Below the pieces are notes generated by a model. That model worked only from the letters and a program-made list of their open reading frames with translations. It made no database searches and had not been told where the DNA came from. From Thalassiosira profunda (taxonomy: Eukaryota; Bacillariophyta; Thalassiosirophyceae; Thalassiosirales; Thalassiosiraceae): a stretch of 16,426 nt of DNA. Below, piece after piece: positions 7,442 through 16,426 of the stretch. The position numbers and the translations under genes are program-made. The stretch spans positions 1 through 16,426 of the forward strand of contig JALLAP010001641.1 in assembly GCA_036939355.1 (NCBI GenBank), given 5' to 3'. Each line of letters begins with the position of its first letter. Positions within the stretch are counted from its first letter, which is position 1.

Positions 7442-9065
7442 ATGGACCTCCTCTCCTCGCTGGGCCTCGACGGCGCCCTCCCCGAGCAGTCGACGCGGCT
7501 CGCGTCCCACCCTGGCGTCGCCCGCGCGCTCGAGGACAGGCCGGGCGTTTGCCTCGGATTTGATGCGTGCCTGAACTGCGGAACCCAGTTGATGGGTGAC
7601 ACCGACGGTGATGGCAAGAAATCGCCCGAGAAGAAGGCGCCCAAAGCGCCGATGACCTGCAAGAGTTGCCGGCGCGTGAAATATTGCTCCGCGGAATGCA
7701 GAAAAGCCGATGCGGAGGCAGTTACTTCATCGTCGTCGTCGAAGGAGGAGGAGGACGCGGCCGGTCACTCCCCCGTGATCTGCGCCCTGCTGGCCCTGTG
7801 CGACGACGACGAATCCGCCGAGGCCGAGCTCCACGACGAGCTCAATGGCAATAATGACACAAATAACAACAAAAAGAGGAAGCGGCGCGACGAGGCCTCG
7901 GACCGCAAGGCCGAGGCGGCACGGTACCGCGTCCGGACCGAACTGGAATCTTATCCGGCGACATTGTTCAACGTCCCGTCCGAGGGGCCCGATTGGTTCG
8001 TCGAGGCGCTGACGCGGCGGGTTAGGGCGGGGGAGGACGTGTTGTCGCCCGAACCAAAAAAGAGAAGGAGGGGCAAGCGCGAAAGGTCGTCGCTGTCGCC
8101 CACGAAGGAGGGGTTTGAAGAGGAACTTGAGTCCGGAAGAAAGCGAGAGCTGGTGGTGCACNTCGCTGTCGCCCACGAAGGAGGGGTTTGAAGAGGAACT
8201 TGAGTCCGGAAGAAAGCGAGAGCTGGTGGTGCACGTGATTGGTGCGTCCGCCGACGCGGAGCTGTGGGGCTGGGACGGGAAGAAAGACAAAGGCTCCGAG
8301 GAGGAAGAAGTGCCGGTGCTGGAGGCGTACGCCGAGGCGTCCGGAAACCTCCACTCCTACCTGCAAAACCTGCTCGAGTCGTCAGCCATCTCGATCCGTT
8401 GCATCTTCGTCGGGCCCGACTGCCCCGAGGCATCGCCCTGTCGCGTCCGGGTGCCAATTCCCGACGCGAGGGCGGCAACGCTGACGATGGAAACGCACCG
8501 CTGCCATTACGGAGGCGACGATTGCCCCCGGCTCCCGTCGCCGGACGCGGTGGCATTCTTCAACCCGGGGCTTTCGTGCCCGGACTACGACTGGTCCACT
8601 GCTTTATCTGCCGCGGCGGCCTGCGCGTCTCCATCGATGGGTCCCGTTCCGTTTCTCGTTACGACGAATACCGAGATGGAGGCGCTGGCGGACACCAAGT
8701 GCCTGCTGGAAAGCGGATGCCTCGACCCGAAAGATCTGGCTGGCGACATGCTGGAGGCGGTGGATTGGGAGGCCGACGCCGGCGCTTCGACCTCCGAAGA
8801 TGGGGGCGCCTTCTTCCTGGGGGAGAATCCCTACGCTGGACTGCGGGTGAGGCAGTCGGGCACCATGGCGAACGACCTGTACGTCAAGAGCCGGTGGATC
8901 GTCGGTGGGTTGTTTCGATCGAGTGCGAAGCGAAAGGGCACGAAGAAGGCCACCGCCCAAAAGTCCGGCGGAGAGAAGCGGGCCCGGAAGCGGCGGCGCA
9001 GCGAGGGACGGGGCGATGCGGGCGGTGGGAGGAATGCGAAACGGAGAAATCCCGCTCTCATATGA
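7442..9065 (+). CDS. MYND zinc-finger protein with MSS51-type C-terminal domain; frame broken by an assembly duplication at 8162
   Basis: As printed, the frame from ATG 7442 fails just after the N at 8162 and the rest lies one base shifted. Dropping one copy of the 73-base-offset duplication gives a single intact 516-residue frame to the TGA at 9063-9065, so the gene is probably whole in the organism. The MYND finger uses C43/C46, C73/C76, C82/C86, H109 and C114, with an unusually long Ser/Glu-rich insert (about 87-108) before the His. A charged, Lys/Arg-rich middle follows. The second half begins ELVVHVIGA and contains CIFVGPDC and AFFNPGLSCPDYDW, then PFLVTTNTEMEAL and FLGENPYAGLRV. This is the order of the C-terminal domain of MSS51/zf-MYND proteins. 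The C-terminus is strongly basic (KRARKRRR), which suggests a nuclear site rather than the mitochondrial role of yeast Mss51. Substrate or partner is unknown. Confidence 0.85.
8090..8234 (+). repeat. Near-perfect 72-base direct duplication around a single N
   Basis: 8090-8161 and 8163-8234 are identical over 72 bases, with the window's only ambiguous base (N, 8162) between them. The offset of 73 is not a multiple of three, so it breaks the MYND reading frame; removing one copy repairs it exactly. This is what two overlapping contig ends look like when joined by a token gap instead of being merged. Confidence 0.93.
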
Positions 9066-9202
9066 ATTCAAGTGGGCCGAGGTATCATGAGAGCTATGAA
9101 TTATTTGTTGGTTGTTTCATAATGAGTCTACCATACAAACTGCAACGGATCTGATAACGATTAAATTTGACACAAAGTGTGAGACGATAATGTCGTCCTG
9201 GT

Positions 9203-9279
9203 AGGTGAGGCTTAAATGTACACGAGGTCATGTACACGAAGTCCCAGCCAAGCAAGCAAGGAGAGAGCAAGCCTCACCT
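9203..9279. repeat. 11-base inverted repeat, 55-base spacer
   Basis: AGGTGAGGCTT (9203-9213) is the exact reverse complement of AAGCCTCACCT (9269-9279). It could form a stem in the MYND 3' UTR or in an unannotated transcript, or mark a short degenerate inverted-repeat element. Confidence 0.5.
9217..9244 (+). repeat. Tandem 14-base repeat, two copies
   Basis: TGTACACGAGGTCA is followed directly by TGTACACGAAGTCC, matching at 12 of 14 positions. It sits inside the spacer of the inverted repeat at 9203-9279. Confidence 0.6.
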
Positions 9280-9634
9280 CCTTGATCAGTGTATCATGGA
9301 GCTTTTCTCAAGTCAATAACTATGTATACGTACTCTACGGCATAACATCTGGACAAACAAAGCCTCAGCTATGTAGCTGTCGCGCCTCAAATGTGTGGCA
9401 TTCAAAATGGCGGGAGACCGGAAGAATTCCGCAGTATCTAGAGACCCACGTAGAAAATATGGCGCGCTTTGTCGTCCACTAAAAAAAATGACAGGGAAAT
9501 CCACCACATATTTCGCCGCTTGATTTTGCTTGATTGATTGGCTCATTCATAAATCGGAGAACCCTCTCGGCCGAGCACACCCCTAGAGCGGCCGCCACAT
9601 GCCCTACCGCAACGACGGAGGCGGACAGAGAAAG

Positions 9635-12600
9635 ATGGCCGGTGCTGACAGCGCGTCCGTCGACCTCTCCGCTCTGGAGAGCAAGGTGAGCGATTTTGGG
9701 CCAATCGCAAAACGAGTGGTGCACGCACCTCGCACATGCACCATCCGGAGGGTGCAGCGAGCCATGCGAAATCGATGCCCCGTTCAACACTCGCGCATCG
9801 CTCTGTTCTCTGACACTCTGATCCGCTCTCTCGTTCGTCCGCCCGCCCAATCACTGCAATGCATCGAATCGGCGCACCAAACATGACAACACAACACATG
9901 CACCTTCTTTGCAAAAAATCAGGGAGACCTCTCCCGCCTTCTCCTCGCCGACGGAACCAGCCTCACCGGTCGGTCCTTCGGCGCCCCCACCGCCGTCAAG
10001 GGCGAGGTCGTCTTCAACACCGGCATGGTCGGTTACCCCGAGGCCCTCACCGACCCCTCCTACCGCGGCCAGATCCTGGTCCTGACCTTCCCCCTCATCG
10101 GCAACTACGGCGTGCCCGACGAGGCGATCGAGGACGCCTACGGACTGCCCAAGTACTTCGAGAGCCGGGAGATCCACATTGCGGGATTGGTCGTGGCGGG
10201 GTACTCGTGGGAGCATTCCCACTGGGCCGCGCAGAAGAGCCTGGCGGCGTGGCTGCAGGCGAACAACGTGCCGGGGATTTACGGCGTCGATACGCGGGCG
10301 CTGACGATCAAGATTCGGGATGCCGGGGCGATGCTGGGGAACTTGATGGTGGTGAGTGGTGCTTTGGAAGTGCTGTTTTGTGTTTGGGGAATTAGGGTAC
10401 GAGGTGCCGGGAAGTGTCGTTTGGGGGTGATGTTCTTTTCAGGAGAGAAATGTGGGAGAATACGGAAAGGTTGGGGGGTCAGTGGTCAAAGCTTCCTGTT
10501 GGAGGGGAACATCTGCAGGGCAATGCCTTCTGTTGAAGAAGAATGGGTCTGTGGGAAACAGCACCCTTGGAAGCAAACTGAGCCACAATCTACGGAATAC
10601 TAGTAATGGAGATCGAAAGAGGGAGGGGGAACGCATGCATTCTGACTGTTCGGGGGAATGGCTTGGGGAATGGCTTTCTTACAACGCATACTGACATCTT
10701 TGTCCCAATTCAGAACCCTCCCCAATCCCCTACCAGTGTGCAGGAGGCTGAGTTCTCGGACCCCAACGCCCGCAACCTCGTCGCGGAGGTGTCGACCAAA
10801 TCGGTCAAGGTCTACGGCGAATCCAACACCACCTCGATCGTCGCCTACGATTGCGGAATGAAGTACAACATCATCCGCTACTTTGTTGACGAACACAAGG
10901 TCAAACTCACGGTCGTTCCCTTCGACTACGACCTCGAGGCCAACCCCGACGGCATCCAGTGGGACGGCCTCTTCCTCTCCAACGGGCCCGGCGATCCCAC
11001 CATGTGCCCCCAGACGATCAAGTCCATCCAGTACGCCCTCGCCCTTGATCCTCCCCGCCCCATCTTCGGCATCTGCCTCGGAAACCAGCTCCTCGCCCTC
11101 GCGGCCGGGGCCAAGACGTACAAGCTCAAGTACGGTAACCGCGGCATGAACCAGCCCTGCATCGACCTCCGCACGGGACGGTGTTACATCACCCCCCAGA
11201 ACCACGGATTCGCCGTCGACTCCAAGTCGCTCCCCCAAAACTGGAAGCCCCTCTTCATGAACGCCAACGACCTCACGAACGAGGGCATCGTCCACACCGA
11301 CAAGCCCTTCTTCTCCGTGCAATTCCACCCCGAGGCGTCTGGCGGGCCCCTCGACACGTCGTTCCTCTTCGACAAGTTCGTGGGACACGTTCGGAAGATC
11401 TCCCAGCCCCTCGTCCTTCAGGATGGATTGGCGTACCAAAAGAAAACGTACAAAAAGGTGCTTTTGGTGGGAAGCGGCGGGTTGAGCATCGGGCAGGCGG
11501 GCGAATTCGACTACTCCGGCAGCCAGTGCATCAAGGCGCTCAAGGAGGAGGGCATCGAGGTCATCCTGATCAATCCCAACATCGCCACTGTTCAGACGTC
11601 GACCGAAAAGAACGACGCGACCCCCAGCGCCGACAGGGTGTACTTCCTCCCCATCCGGCCGCACGTGGTCATGGACATCATCCACAAGGAGAAGCCCGAC
11701 GGGATCATCGTCAGCATGGGCGGGCAGACCGCCCTCAACGTGGGAGTGGAGCTGTGGAAGTCGGGACAGCTCCAGGCCGCGGGCGTCGAGGTCCTGGGAA
11801 CTCAAATCCCCGCCATCGAGGCGACGGAGGATCGCGAGATCTTCTCCCAAAAGCTCGCGGAAATTGGCGAGTCCATCGCGCTCTCGTATCCCGCCACCTC
11901 CATCGACGAAGCCGTCGAGGTGGCGAACAAAATTGGATACCCCGTGCTGGTCCGCGCGGCGTACGCGCTTGGAGGCTTGGGCAGTGGCTTTGCGGCGGAC
12001 GACAAGGAGTTGAAGGACCTGGCCTCGAAGGCCTTCGCGTCGAGCAACCAGATTCTGATCGATCAGGACTTGCGGGGATGGAAGGAGCTGGAGTACGAGG
12101 TGGTGCGGGATTCGAGCAACAATTGCATCACGGTGTGCAACATGGAGAATTTCGATCCCCTCGGCGTCCATACCGGCGATTCCATCGTCGTCGCCCCCTC
12201 CCAGACTCTGACGAACCGAGAGTACTTCATGCTCCGCAAGACCGCTCTTAAGGTCGTCCGCCACCTTGGCATCGTTGGCGAGTGCAACATCCAGTACGCT
12301 CTCAACCCCAAGAGCGAGAAGTATTGCATCATCGAGGTGAACGCCCGTCTGTCGCGGTCTAGTGCCTTGGCCTCGAAGGCCACTGGATATCCCCTGGCCT
12401 ATGTCGCGACGAAGCTGAGCCTGGGCAAGGACCTGGTGAGCATCCGCAACAGCGTCACGAAGACGACCACCGCGTGCTTCGAGCCCAGCCTGGACTACTG
12501 CGTGCTCAAGATGCCCCGCTGGGATCTGAAGAAGTTCCGCCGCGTCTCGAACAAGCTGGGATCGTCCATGCTTAGTGTCGGAGAGGTCATGAGCATCGGT

Positions 12601-14871
12601 CGCTCGTTCGAGGAGGTCATTCAAAAGGCGTGTAGGATGGTGAACCCTGCTCTGGACGGCCTTGAGGGCATCGGCTCTGGCCTCACCTCCGACGAAATCC
12701 CGCTCGACGAGCAGCTCTCGACGCCCACGGACACGCGGCTGTTCGCTGTCCAGCGCGCCCTGGAGGAGGGTTGGGGCGTGGACAAGGTCCACGACCTCAC
12801 TAAGATCGACAAGTGGTTCCTGAGCAAGCTCCAGAACATCGCCAGCATGAGGAACGCCTGCATGAATTGCGGGGACCTGGGTAAGATGTTCGCGGAGAAC
12901 GGAGCCGACCGGATGAAGAATCTGAAGATTGCGGGCTTCAGCGACCGGCAGATTGCCCATTACGCCAAGCTCCAGCCGCTTCAGGATGGATCTGCCCAGG
13001 TGAGGGCGCTCCGGAAGTCGCTCGGGGTCAAGCCTTGCGTCAAACAGATTGATACCCTGGCTGCAGAGTTTCCTGCGAACACCAACTACCTCTACATGAC
13101 CTACACCGGCGACCAAGACGATGTCTCCGAGGGCCTGCACTCGGCCGTTATGGACAATGCGCCTGAGGCAGAGGGCGGAGATTCGCTCACACCCAACAGC
13201 AAGGCCTTCAAATCGCGTGTCCGGAGCGTCTCGGTGAGCGAAAGCAAGTACAACGAGCTCGAGCGGAAGAAGGAAAGTGGCGTGGTGGTGCTGGGATGCG
13301 GCGCGTACTGCATCGGGTCCTCCGTGGAGTTCGACTGGTGTGCCGTGTCGGCGGTTCGTCAGCTGCGCAAGGACGGCTTCAAGTCCATCATCGTCAACTA
13401 CAACCCCGAGACGGTCAGCACGGACTACGACGAGTCGGACCGTCTGTACTTCGAGGAGATGAGCCTGGAGCGCGTGCTGGATATCTACGAGAGGGAGGGC
13501 GCTGCCGGTGTGGTGGTGTCTGTGGGCGGACAGATCCCCAACAACCTCGCCGGCCCTCTTGCGGCCAGCGGCGCGCACATCATGGGTACTGCGGCGCGAG
13601 ACATTGAGCGCGCCGAGGACCGCCGGCAATTCTCCGATATGCTCGATGACATGGGTCTGAAGCAGCCGGCGTGGAGTGTCTTGAACTCCAAGGACGAAGC
13701 GGTGGAGTTCTCGAACAACGTTGGATTCCCCGTGCTCGTGCGCCCGAGCTTCGTCCTCTCCGGAGCAGCGATGAGGGTGGCCAGCGACGAAACCCAGCTT
13801 CGCAACTTCCTTGGCTTGGCAGCAGACGTTGCCGATGACAAGCCAGTCGTTGTGACCAAGTTCATCCTTGGCGCGAAGGAGATCGAGTTCGATGGCGTGG
13901 CTTCCGGCGGCAAGATTCTGAACTACGCCATCGGGGAGCACTTGGAAAACGCCGGCGTGCACAGCGGTGACGCCACTGTCATCCTCCCGGCGCAGAAGTT
14001 GTACGTGGGCACCATCCGCCAGATCAAGAAGTACGCCGCCGCGATCGCACGGGGCCTGCACATCACTGGCCCGTTCAACATCCAGTTCATGGCCACGGGC
14101 AACGATGTCATGGTGATCGAGTGCAACTTGCGAGCGAGCCGAACATTCCCGTTCGTGAGCAAGACGCTGCACGCCAACTTCATCTCGTTGGCCACGAGGG
14201 CGATGTGCGGTCTCAGCGTGACCCCGTACAACATTTCGCTGCTGGATATTGACTACTGCTGCGTCAAGGCGCCCATGTTCTCCTTCACTCGCCTCCGGGG
14301 AGCGGATCCGACCCTTGGTGTTGAGATGGCGTCCACTGGCGAGGTGGCGTGCTTCGGCGATGACGCCTACGAGGCGTTCCTCCAGTCCCTCCTCGCCACG
14401 GGCTTCAAGCTGCCTAAGAAGGGCTCGTCGGTGCTTCTCTCGATTGCCAGTGATCCGTACCGTCACGAGTTTGCCGAAGCGGCGGTCATCTTGTCCAAGT
14501 TGGGCTTCAAGCTGCTCGGGACGCCGGGAACGGTGAAGTACTTCAAGGAGAACTACCAGCTGGACCTCAAAATGGTGACCAAGCCCGTGGACGCCGATGA
14601 CGACGCGAGCTGTCCCGAAACTGGCGCCCCATCGGCACTGACCGAAATCAAGGAGGGCGACGTGGAGTTGGTCATCAACATCAGCGAGGGCACCACTCGC
14701 AAGGACGAGATCACTTCTGGGTACCTCATCCGTCGCGCGGCTGTGGACTTCGGCGTCAGCCTTGTGACGAATGTGAAGTGCGCTGATTGGCTGGCGAAGT
14801 CGATGGAACGCGGGTTTGACAGCTTCAAAGCCAAGAGCATTTCTGAGTTCTACAGCTTGCACAAGTACTAG
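9635..14871 (+). CDS. Glutamine-dependent carbamoyl-phosphate synthetase, CPSI/III-like, join(9635..9685,9923..10351,10714..14871)
   Basis: Makes carbamoyl phosphate from glutamine, bicarbonate and two ATP, for pyrimidines or arginine/urea-cycle metabolism. The spliced protein is about 1545 residues, the size of CPSI/III, with no aspartate transcarbamylase or dihydroorotase fused. Residues about 18-400 are the small-chain plus glutaminase part: FNTGMVGYPE, then the nucleophile C281 in FGICLGNQ and H365/E367 in FHPEA, so the Cys that urea-cycle CPSI has lost is present. The two synthetase halves start near 407 (VGSGGLSIGQAGEFDYSG) and 1017 (LGCGAYCIGSSVEFDW). A regulatory MGS-like domain runs from about 1399 to the end. 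The ATG at 9635 has A at -3 and G at +4; an in-frame ATG at 9599 would add 12 residues. Neither start gives a clear mitochondrial presequence, so location is open. Exon 3 avoids TTA, CTA and TCA codons entirely, suggesting strong codon selection. Confidence 0.95.
9686..9922 (+). other. Intron 1 of the carbamoyl-phosphate synthetase gene
   Basis: A phase-0 intron of 237 bases, GTGAGC to AATCAG, lying after the codons for LSALESK and before GDLSRLLLADGT. Its length is a multiple of three, but in-frame stops lie inside it. Confidence 0.85.
10352..10713 (+). other. Intron 2 of the carbamoyl-phosphate synthetase gene
   Basis: A phase-0 intron of 362 bases, GTGAGT to CCAATTCAG, joining AMLGNLMV to NPPQSPTS. 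The spliced segment aligns by eye with the small-chain stretch before DPNAR in other synthetases. An alternative acceptor at 10743 would keep frame and drop ten residues. A perfect tandem 12-base repeat (GGGGAATGGCTT, 10653-10676) lies 37 bases upstream of the acceptor. Confidence 0.85.
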
Positions 14872-15060
14872 ATGAATTGAGGCTGTGCCGATGAACGGGT
14901 TGGTTAATGGGGGGCTTTATGCATCTTTTTAATGGGGGCTAAGACAATGATCATCAGATGGAACAATCACTCTCTCATAGTGTTGCTTCATCTCACCGGA
15001 AGCCGATCCAAAATGTGTATGTATGCACCATATCTCTCTTTCACAACCTTCTTCTTCTCC
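14872..15060. other. Convergent 3' intergenic region
   Basis: 189 bases between two stop codons, AT-rich, holding both 3' UTRs. TTAATGGGGGGCT (14904-14916) and TTAATGGGGGCT (14929-14940) form an imperfect direct repeat separated by ATGCAT and a T-run. No RNA gene is visible. Confidence 0.5.
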
Positions 15061-16077
15061 TCATAGATACCCTTCTACCGCTTCCAGAGCATCCGTTACC
15101 GCAACATCATCATACGGCTCCAAACCATCGGGCAGCACGATACCACCATCGGCGTCCAACCAGTCATCAAACGGCGCACAGAGAACCAAACGCTTGGTCA
15201 GGGCGGGTCCCAATACGGAACGGGTCGTGGCCGAAGGAAGGATTTCATCGCGCACGAACTTGGCAAACTTTTCGTCAACAAAGGGTGCCATGTTGTACGT
15301 GATCGTTTCACAGATGCATACTCCAAAGCTAGAGCCTCCATTGGTAATACCACCAGTTCCCAAAAAGGCATCAATGAAGTGATAGGCGGAGTCTGGTCCA
15401 TGATCCATCGCTGAACGTGCGTACGATGCCAGAGCGAGGTTGAAAGCCAGAGCCGTGCGACGAGGATAAAGCTGGAGAATCTCTTCCCATCCCCCGCCCC
15501 CGAGCGACCAATGCGTCTCGGGATGGTTCCCAATCACCTCAGGCATGTTGCTCGGATTGGCGGCGTCCGTAAACTTCAAGTGTGGGCGCATATTGCTCAC
15601 AATTTCTTCGAGGAATCCAGCCATTGCCTTCACCTTTTCGTATGTGGTCAATTCGTCATAACCACTGCGATAACGAGGGTCCAATCCAGCCAAGGCTTGA
15701 GTTCGGGGGTGACCCTCAGTTCCAACAGGGTATTTCCAGCATGTGCATTTGCACTGGGATGCAGGCGCGCAAGTTTTTCCGCAATAAAAGTGGACATTCG
15801 ATCCACACATCAACTCCAACACTTTCAACGTGGGATCCAACAGCGCATTTCGATGGGCGACATAGGCACGGCGGCGCTCCTTGTCGACGGATCCCAATGC
15901 CACCGCATCTTGGCACGACAAGTAAGAAGCGACCGCGAGAAACAGGGCGGATTCGGAGGACAGGATCAATCCCAGTTTACCGTCTGATGCGCCACCGCTG
16001 CCGCAGATCTCGGCCTCGCCACCTGCCACCCTATCGACCCCGATCCTCATGCGTTTAGCGGCGTGATCCGTGCTCAT
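15061..16077 (-). CDS. Unrecognised protein with weak F-box-like segment and a Cys cluster
   Basis: 338 residues, intronless. The start is set at the ATG ending at 16077, giving a basic N-terminus (AAKRMRIG). Two adjacent in-frame ATGs ending at 16374 and 16371 would add about 99 or 98 residues of Pro/Arg/Ser-rich, protein-unlike sequence and overlap the divergent gene, so they are less likely. Residues 36-80 (LGLILSSESALFLAVASYL, then DAVALGSVDKERRRAYVAHR) have the spacing of an F-box: hydrophobic helix, SYL, D, L, V-K-R. Residues 91-113 hold six Cys (C91, C99, C103, C109, C111, C113), the last five closely spaced. The second half is globular with GGGGWEEILQLYPRRTALAFNLALASY. If the F-box reading is right it would be a substrate adaptor of an SCF-type ubiquitin ligase, but this is weak. 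Function unknown. Confidence 0.75.
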   Translation of the reverse strand: MSTDHAAKRMRIGVDRVAGGEAEICGSGGASDGKLGLILSSESALFLAVASYLSCQDAVALGSVDKERRRAYVAHRNALLDPTLKVLELMCGSNVHFYCGKTCAPASQCKCTCWKYPVGTEGHPRTQALAGLDPRYRSGYDELTTYEKVKAMAGFLEEIVSNMRPHLKFTDAANPSNMPEVIGNHPETHWSLGGGGWEEILQLYPRRTALAFNLALASYARSAMDHGPDSAYHFIDAFLGTGGITNGGSSFGVCICETITYNMAPFVDEKFAKFVRDEILPSATTRSVLGPALTKRLVLCAPFDDWLDADGGIVLPDGLEPYDDVAVTDALEAVEGYL

Positions 16078-16295
16078 CTTGCGAGTTTGGGGGTCGTACC
16101 TCGTGCACAGCGCCGAATGGCATTGCAAAATTGTGAGCACAAAATCTTTGGCGGCGGTGGCGGACACTGGCGGAGGACAATGGCGGACATCTTCTCGACC
16201 AAGCTTGAAGCTTGCAAGCGAGCGAGCTCTGTGTAGCCGGGGCTGGGGTTGAAGGTGAAGGTTGGGCGAATCCGCGAGGGGGCTGCTGGGCAACC
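16078..16295. promoter_or_regulatory. Divergent promoter region at the right end
   Basis: 218 bases between the minus-strand gene and the plus-strand signal-peptide start. It contains a tandem AAGCTTG (16201-16214) overlapping a CTTGCAAG palindrome (16211-16218), then AGCGAGCGAGC. No standard promoter element is recognised. Confidence 0.4.
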
Positions 16296-16426
16296 ATGCG
16301 CCAAATAGCGACCGCGATGGACCGGCGGGCGCTGGGGGCGGCGTCGCTATTATTTTTGCTGACGTGCACATCATCTTGTGTCGGCGCCCTCCAAATCTCG
16401 GTCGGTGCACCACCTGCTCGGTGTCT
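16296..16426 (+). CDS. N-terminus of a signal-peptide protein, 3' partial
   Basis: An open frame of 43 codons runs off the right edge. The first ATG is at 16296 and a second at 16317. From the second, the product has charged residues (MDRR), a hydrophobic core ASLLFLLTC, and a small-residue cut site (CVGA) followed by LQISVGAPPARC. This is a textbook ER signal peptide. In algae with secondary plastids it could also be the first half of a bipartite plastid-targeting sequence, although the usual Phe after the cut is Leu here. The mature protein is outside the window. Confidence 0.55.
   Translation, partial: MRQIATAMDRRALGAASLLFLLTCTSSCVGALQISVGAPPARC

Larger units (their letters stand above)
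9066..9598. other. Intergenic region (533 bases) before the carbamoyl-phosphate synthetase gene
   Basis: This holds the 3' UTR of the MYND gene and the promoter of the synthetase gene, and is AT-richer than the coding DNA. It contains an 11-base inverted repeat and a 14-base tandem repeat (listed separately). Near its right end GCTTGATT is repeated, followed by ATTGG (a CCAAT box in reverse, about 9537) and CATAAAT, which may be core promoter elements. An 88-codon ATG frame at 9216 shows no protein-like features. No tRNA or other RNA gene was recognised. Confidence 0.5.

Noticed and set aside
8090..8234. Real tandem duplication or transposon footprint
   Set aside because: The copies are identical, the only N of the window sits exactly at the junction, and removing one copy repairs the gene; an assembly join is simpler.
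8022..8556. Minus-strand frames crossing the N at 8162
   Set aside because: They repeat the same short protein segment because of the duplication and lie opposite the MYND gene.
9216..9482. 88-codon plus-strand frame in the 533-base gap
   Set aside because: It starts with ATG but has no domain, signal or codon bias like its neighbours, and it covers the tandem and inverted repeats.
10600..14862. 1420-codon minus-strand open frame opposite the synthetase
   Set aside because: It is codon-aligned with a clearly recognised enzyme and is open only because the sense strand lacks TTA, CTA and TCA. Its translation is rich in His, Arg and Val without domain features.
16078..16413. Longer N-terminus for the minus-strand gene, from 16413, 16374 or 16371
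   Set aside because: The codon at 16413 is GTG. The extra residues from the adjacent ATGs (16374, 16371) look unlike protein and would overlap a divergent signal-peptide start.

Overview
The window is nuclear DNA of a eukaryote. Genes alternate in strand, a few are split by GT-AG introns of 76 to 362 bases, and there are no operons or Shine-Dalgarno sites. The DNA is moderately GC-rich and gene-dense. A plant-type two-pore K+ channel, an unfused CPSI/III-like carbamoyl-phosphate synthetase, an MSS51-like MYND protein and signal-peptide proteins together suggest a protist, most likely a heterokont (diatom-like or related) microalga. This placement is inference; the sequence alone does not name the organism.

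Layout, left to right. (1) Positions 1-1926 (+): the 3' part of a two-pore-domain K+ channel gene with one intron. (2) 1982-3142 (-): a nucleotide-sugar transporter of the UDP-GlcNAc/CMP-sialic-acid type. (3) 3496-5417 (+): a secreted or ER-targeted protein of unknown function with one intron. (4) 5457-7160 (-): one uninterrupted reading frame that joins a chalcone-isomerase-like domain to a membrane-anchored FAM173/ATPSCKMT-type lysine methyltransferase. (5) 7442-9065 (+): a MYND zinc-finger protein with an MSS51-type C-terminal domain. Its frame is broken by a 73-base-offset duplication around a single N, which looks like an assembly error. (6) 9635-14871 (+): a three-exon glutamine-dependent carbamoyl-phosphate synthetase of about 1545 residues. 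(7) 15061-16077 (-): an unrecognised, weakly F-box-like protein. (8) 16296 to the right edge (+): the start of a divergent gene encoding a signal peptide.

The genes do not form an obvious shared pathway. They sit in a head-to-head and tail-to-tail pattern. Convergent stop codons are 39 to 189 bases apart, so 3' UTRs probably overlap. Divergent starts share promoter regions of roughly 220 to 350 bases. The most interesting items are the chalcone-isomerase/methyltransferase fusion, the K+ channel with paired CPNC motifs flanking its first pore, and the synthetase whose N-acetylglutamate site looks only partly kept. No mobile element, CRISPR array, tRNA or rRNA was seen.
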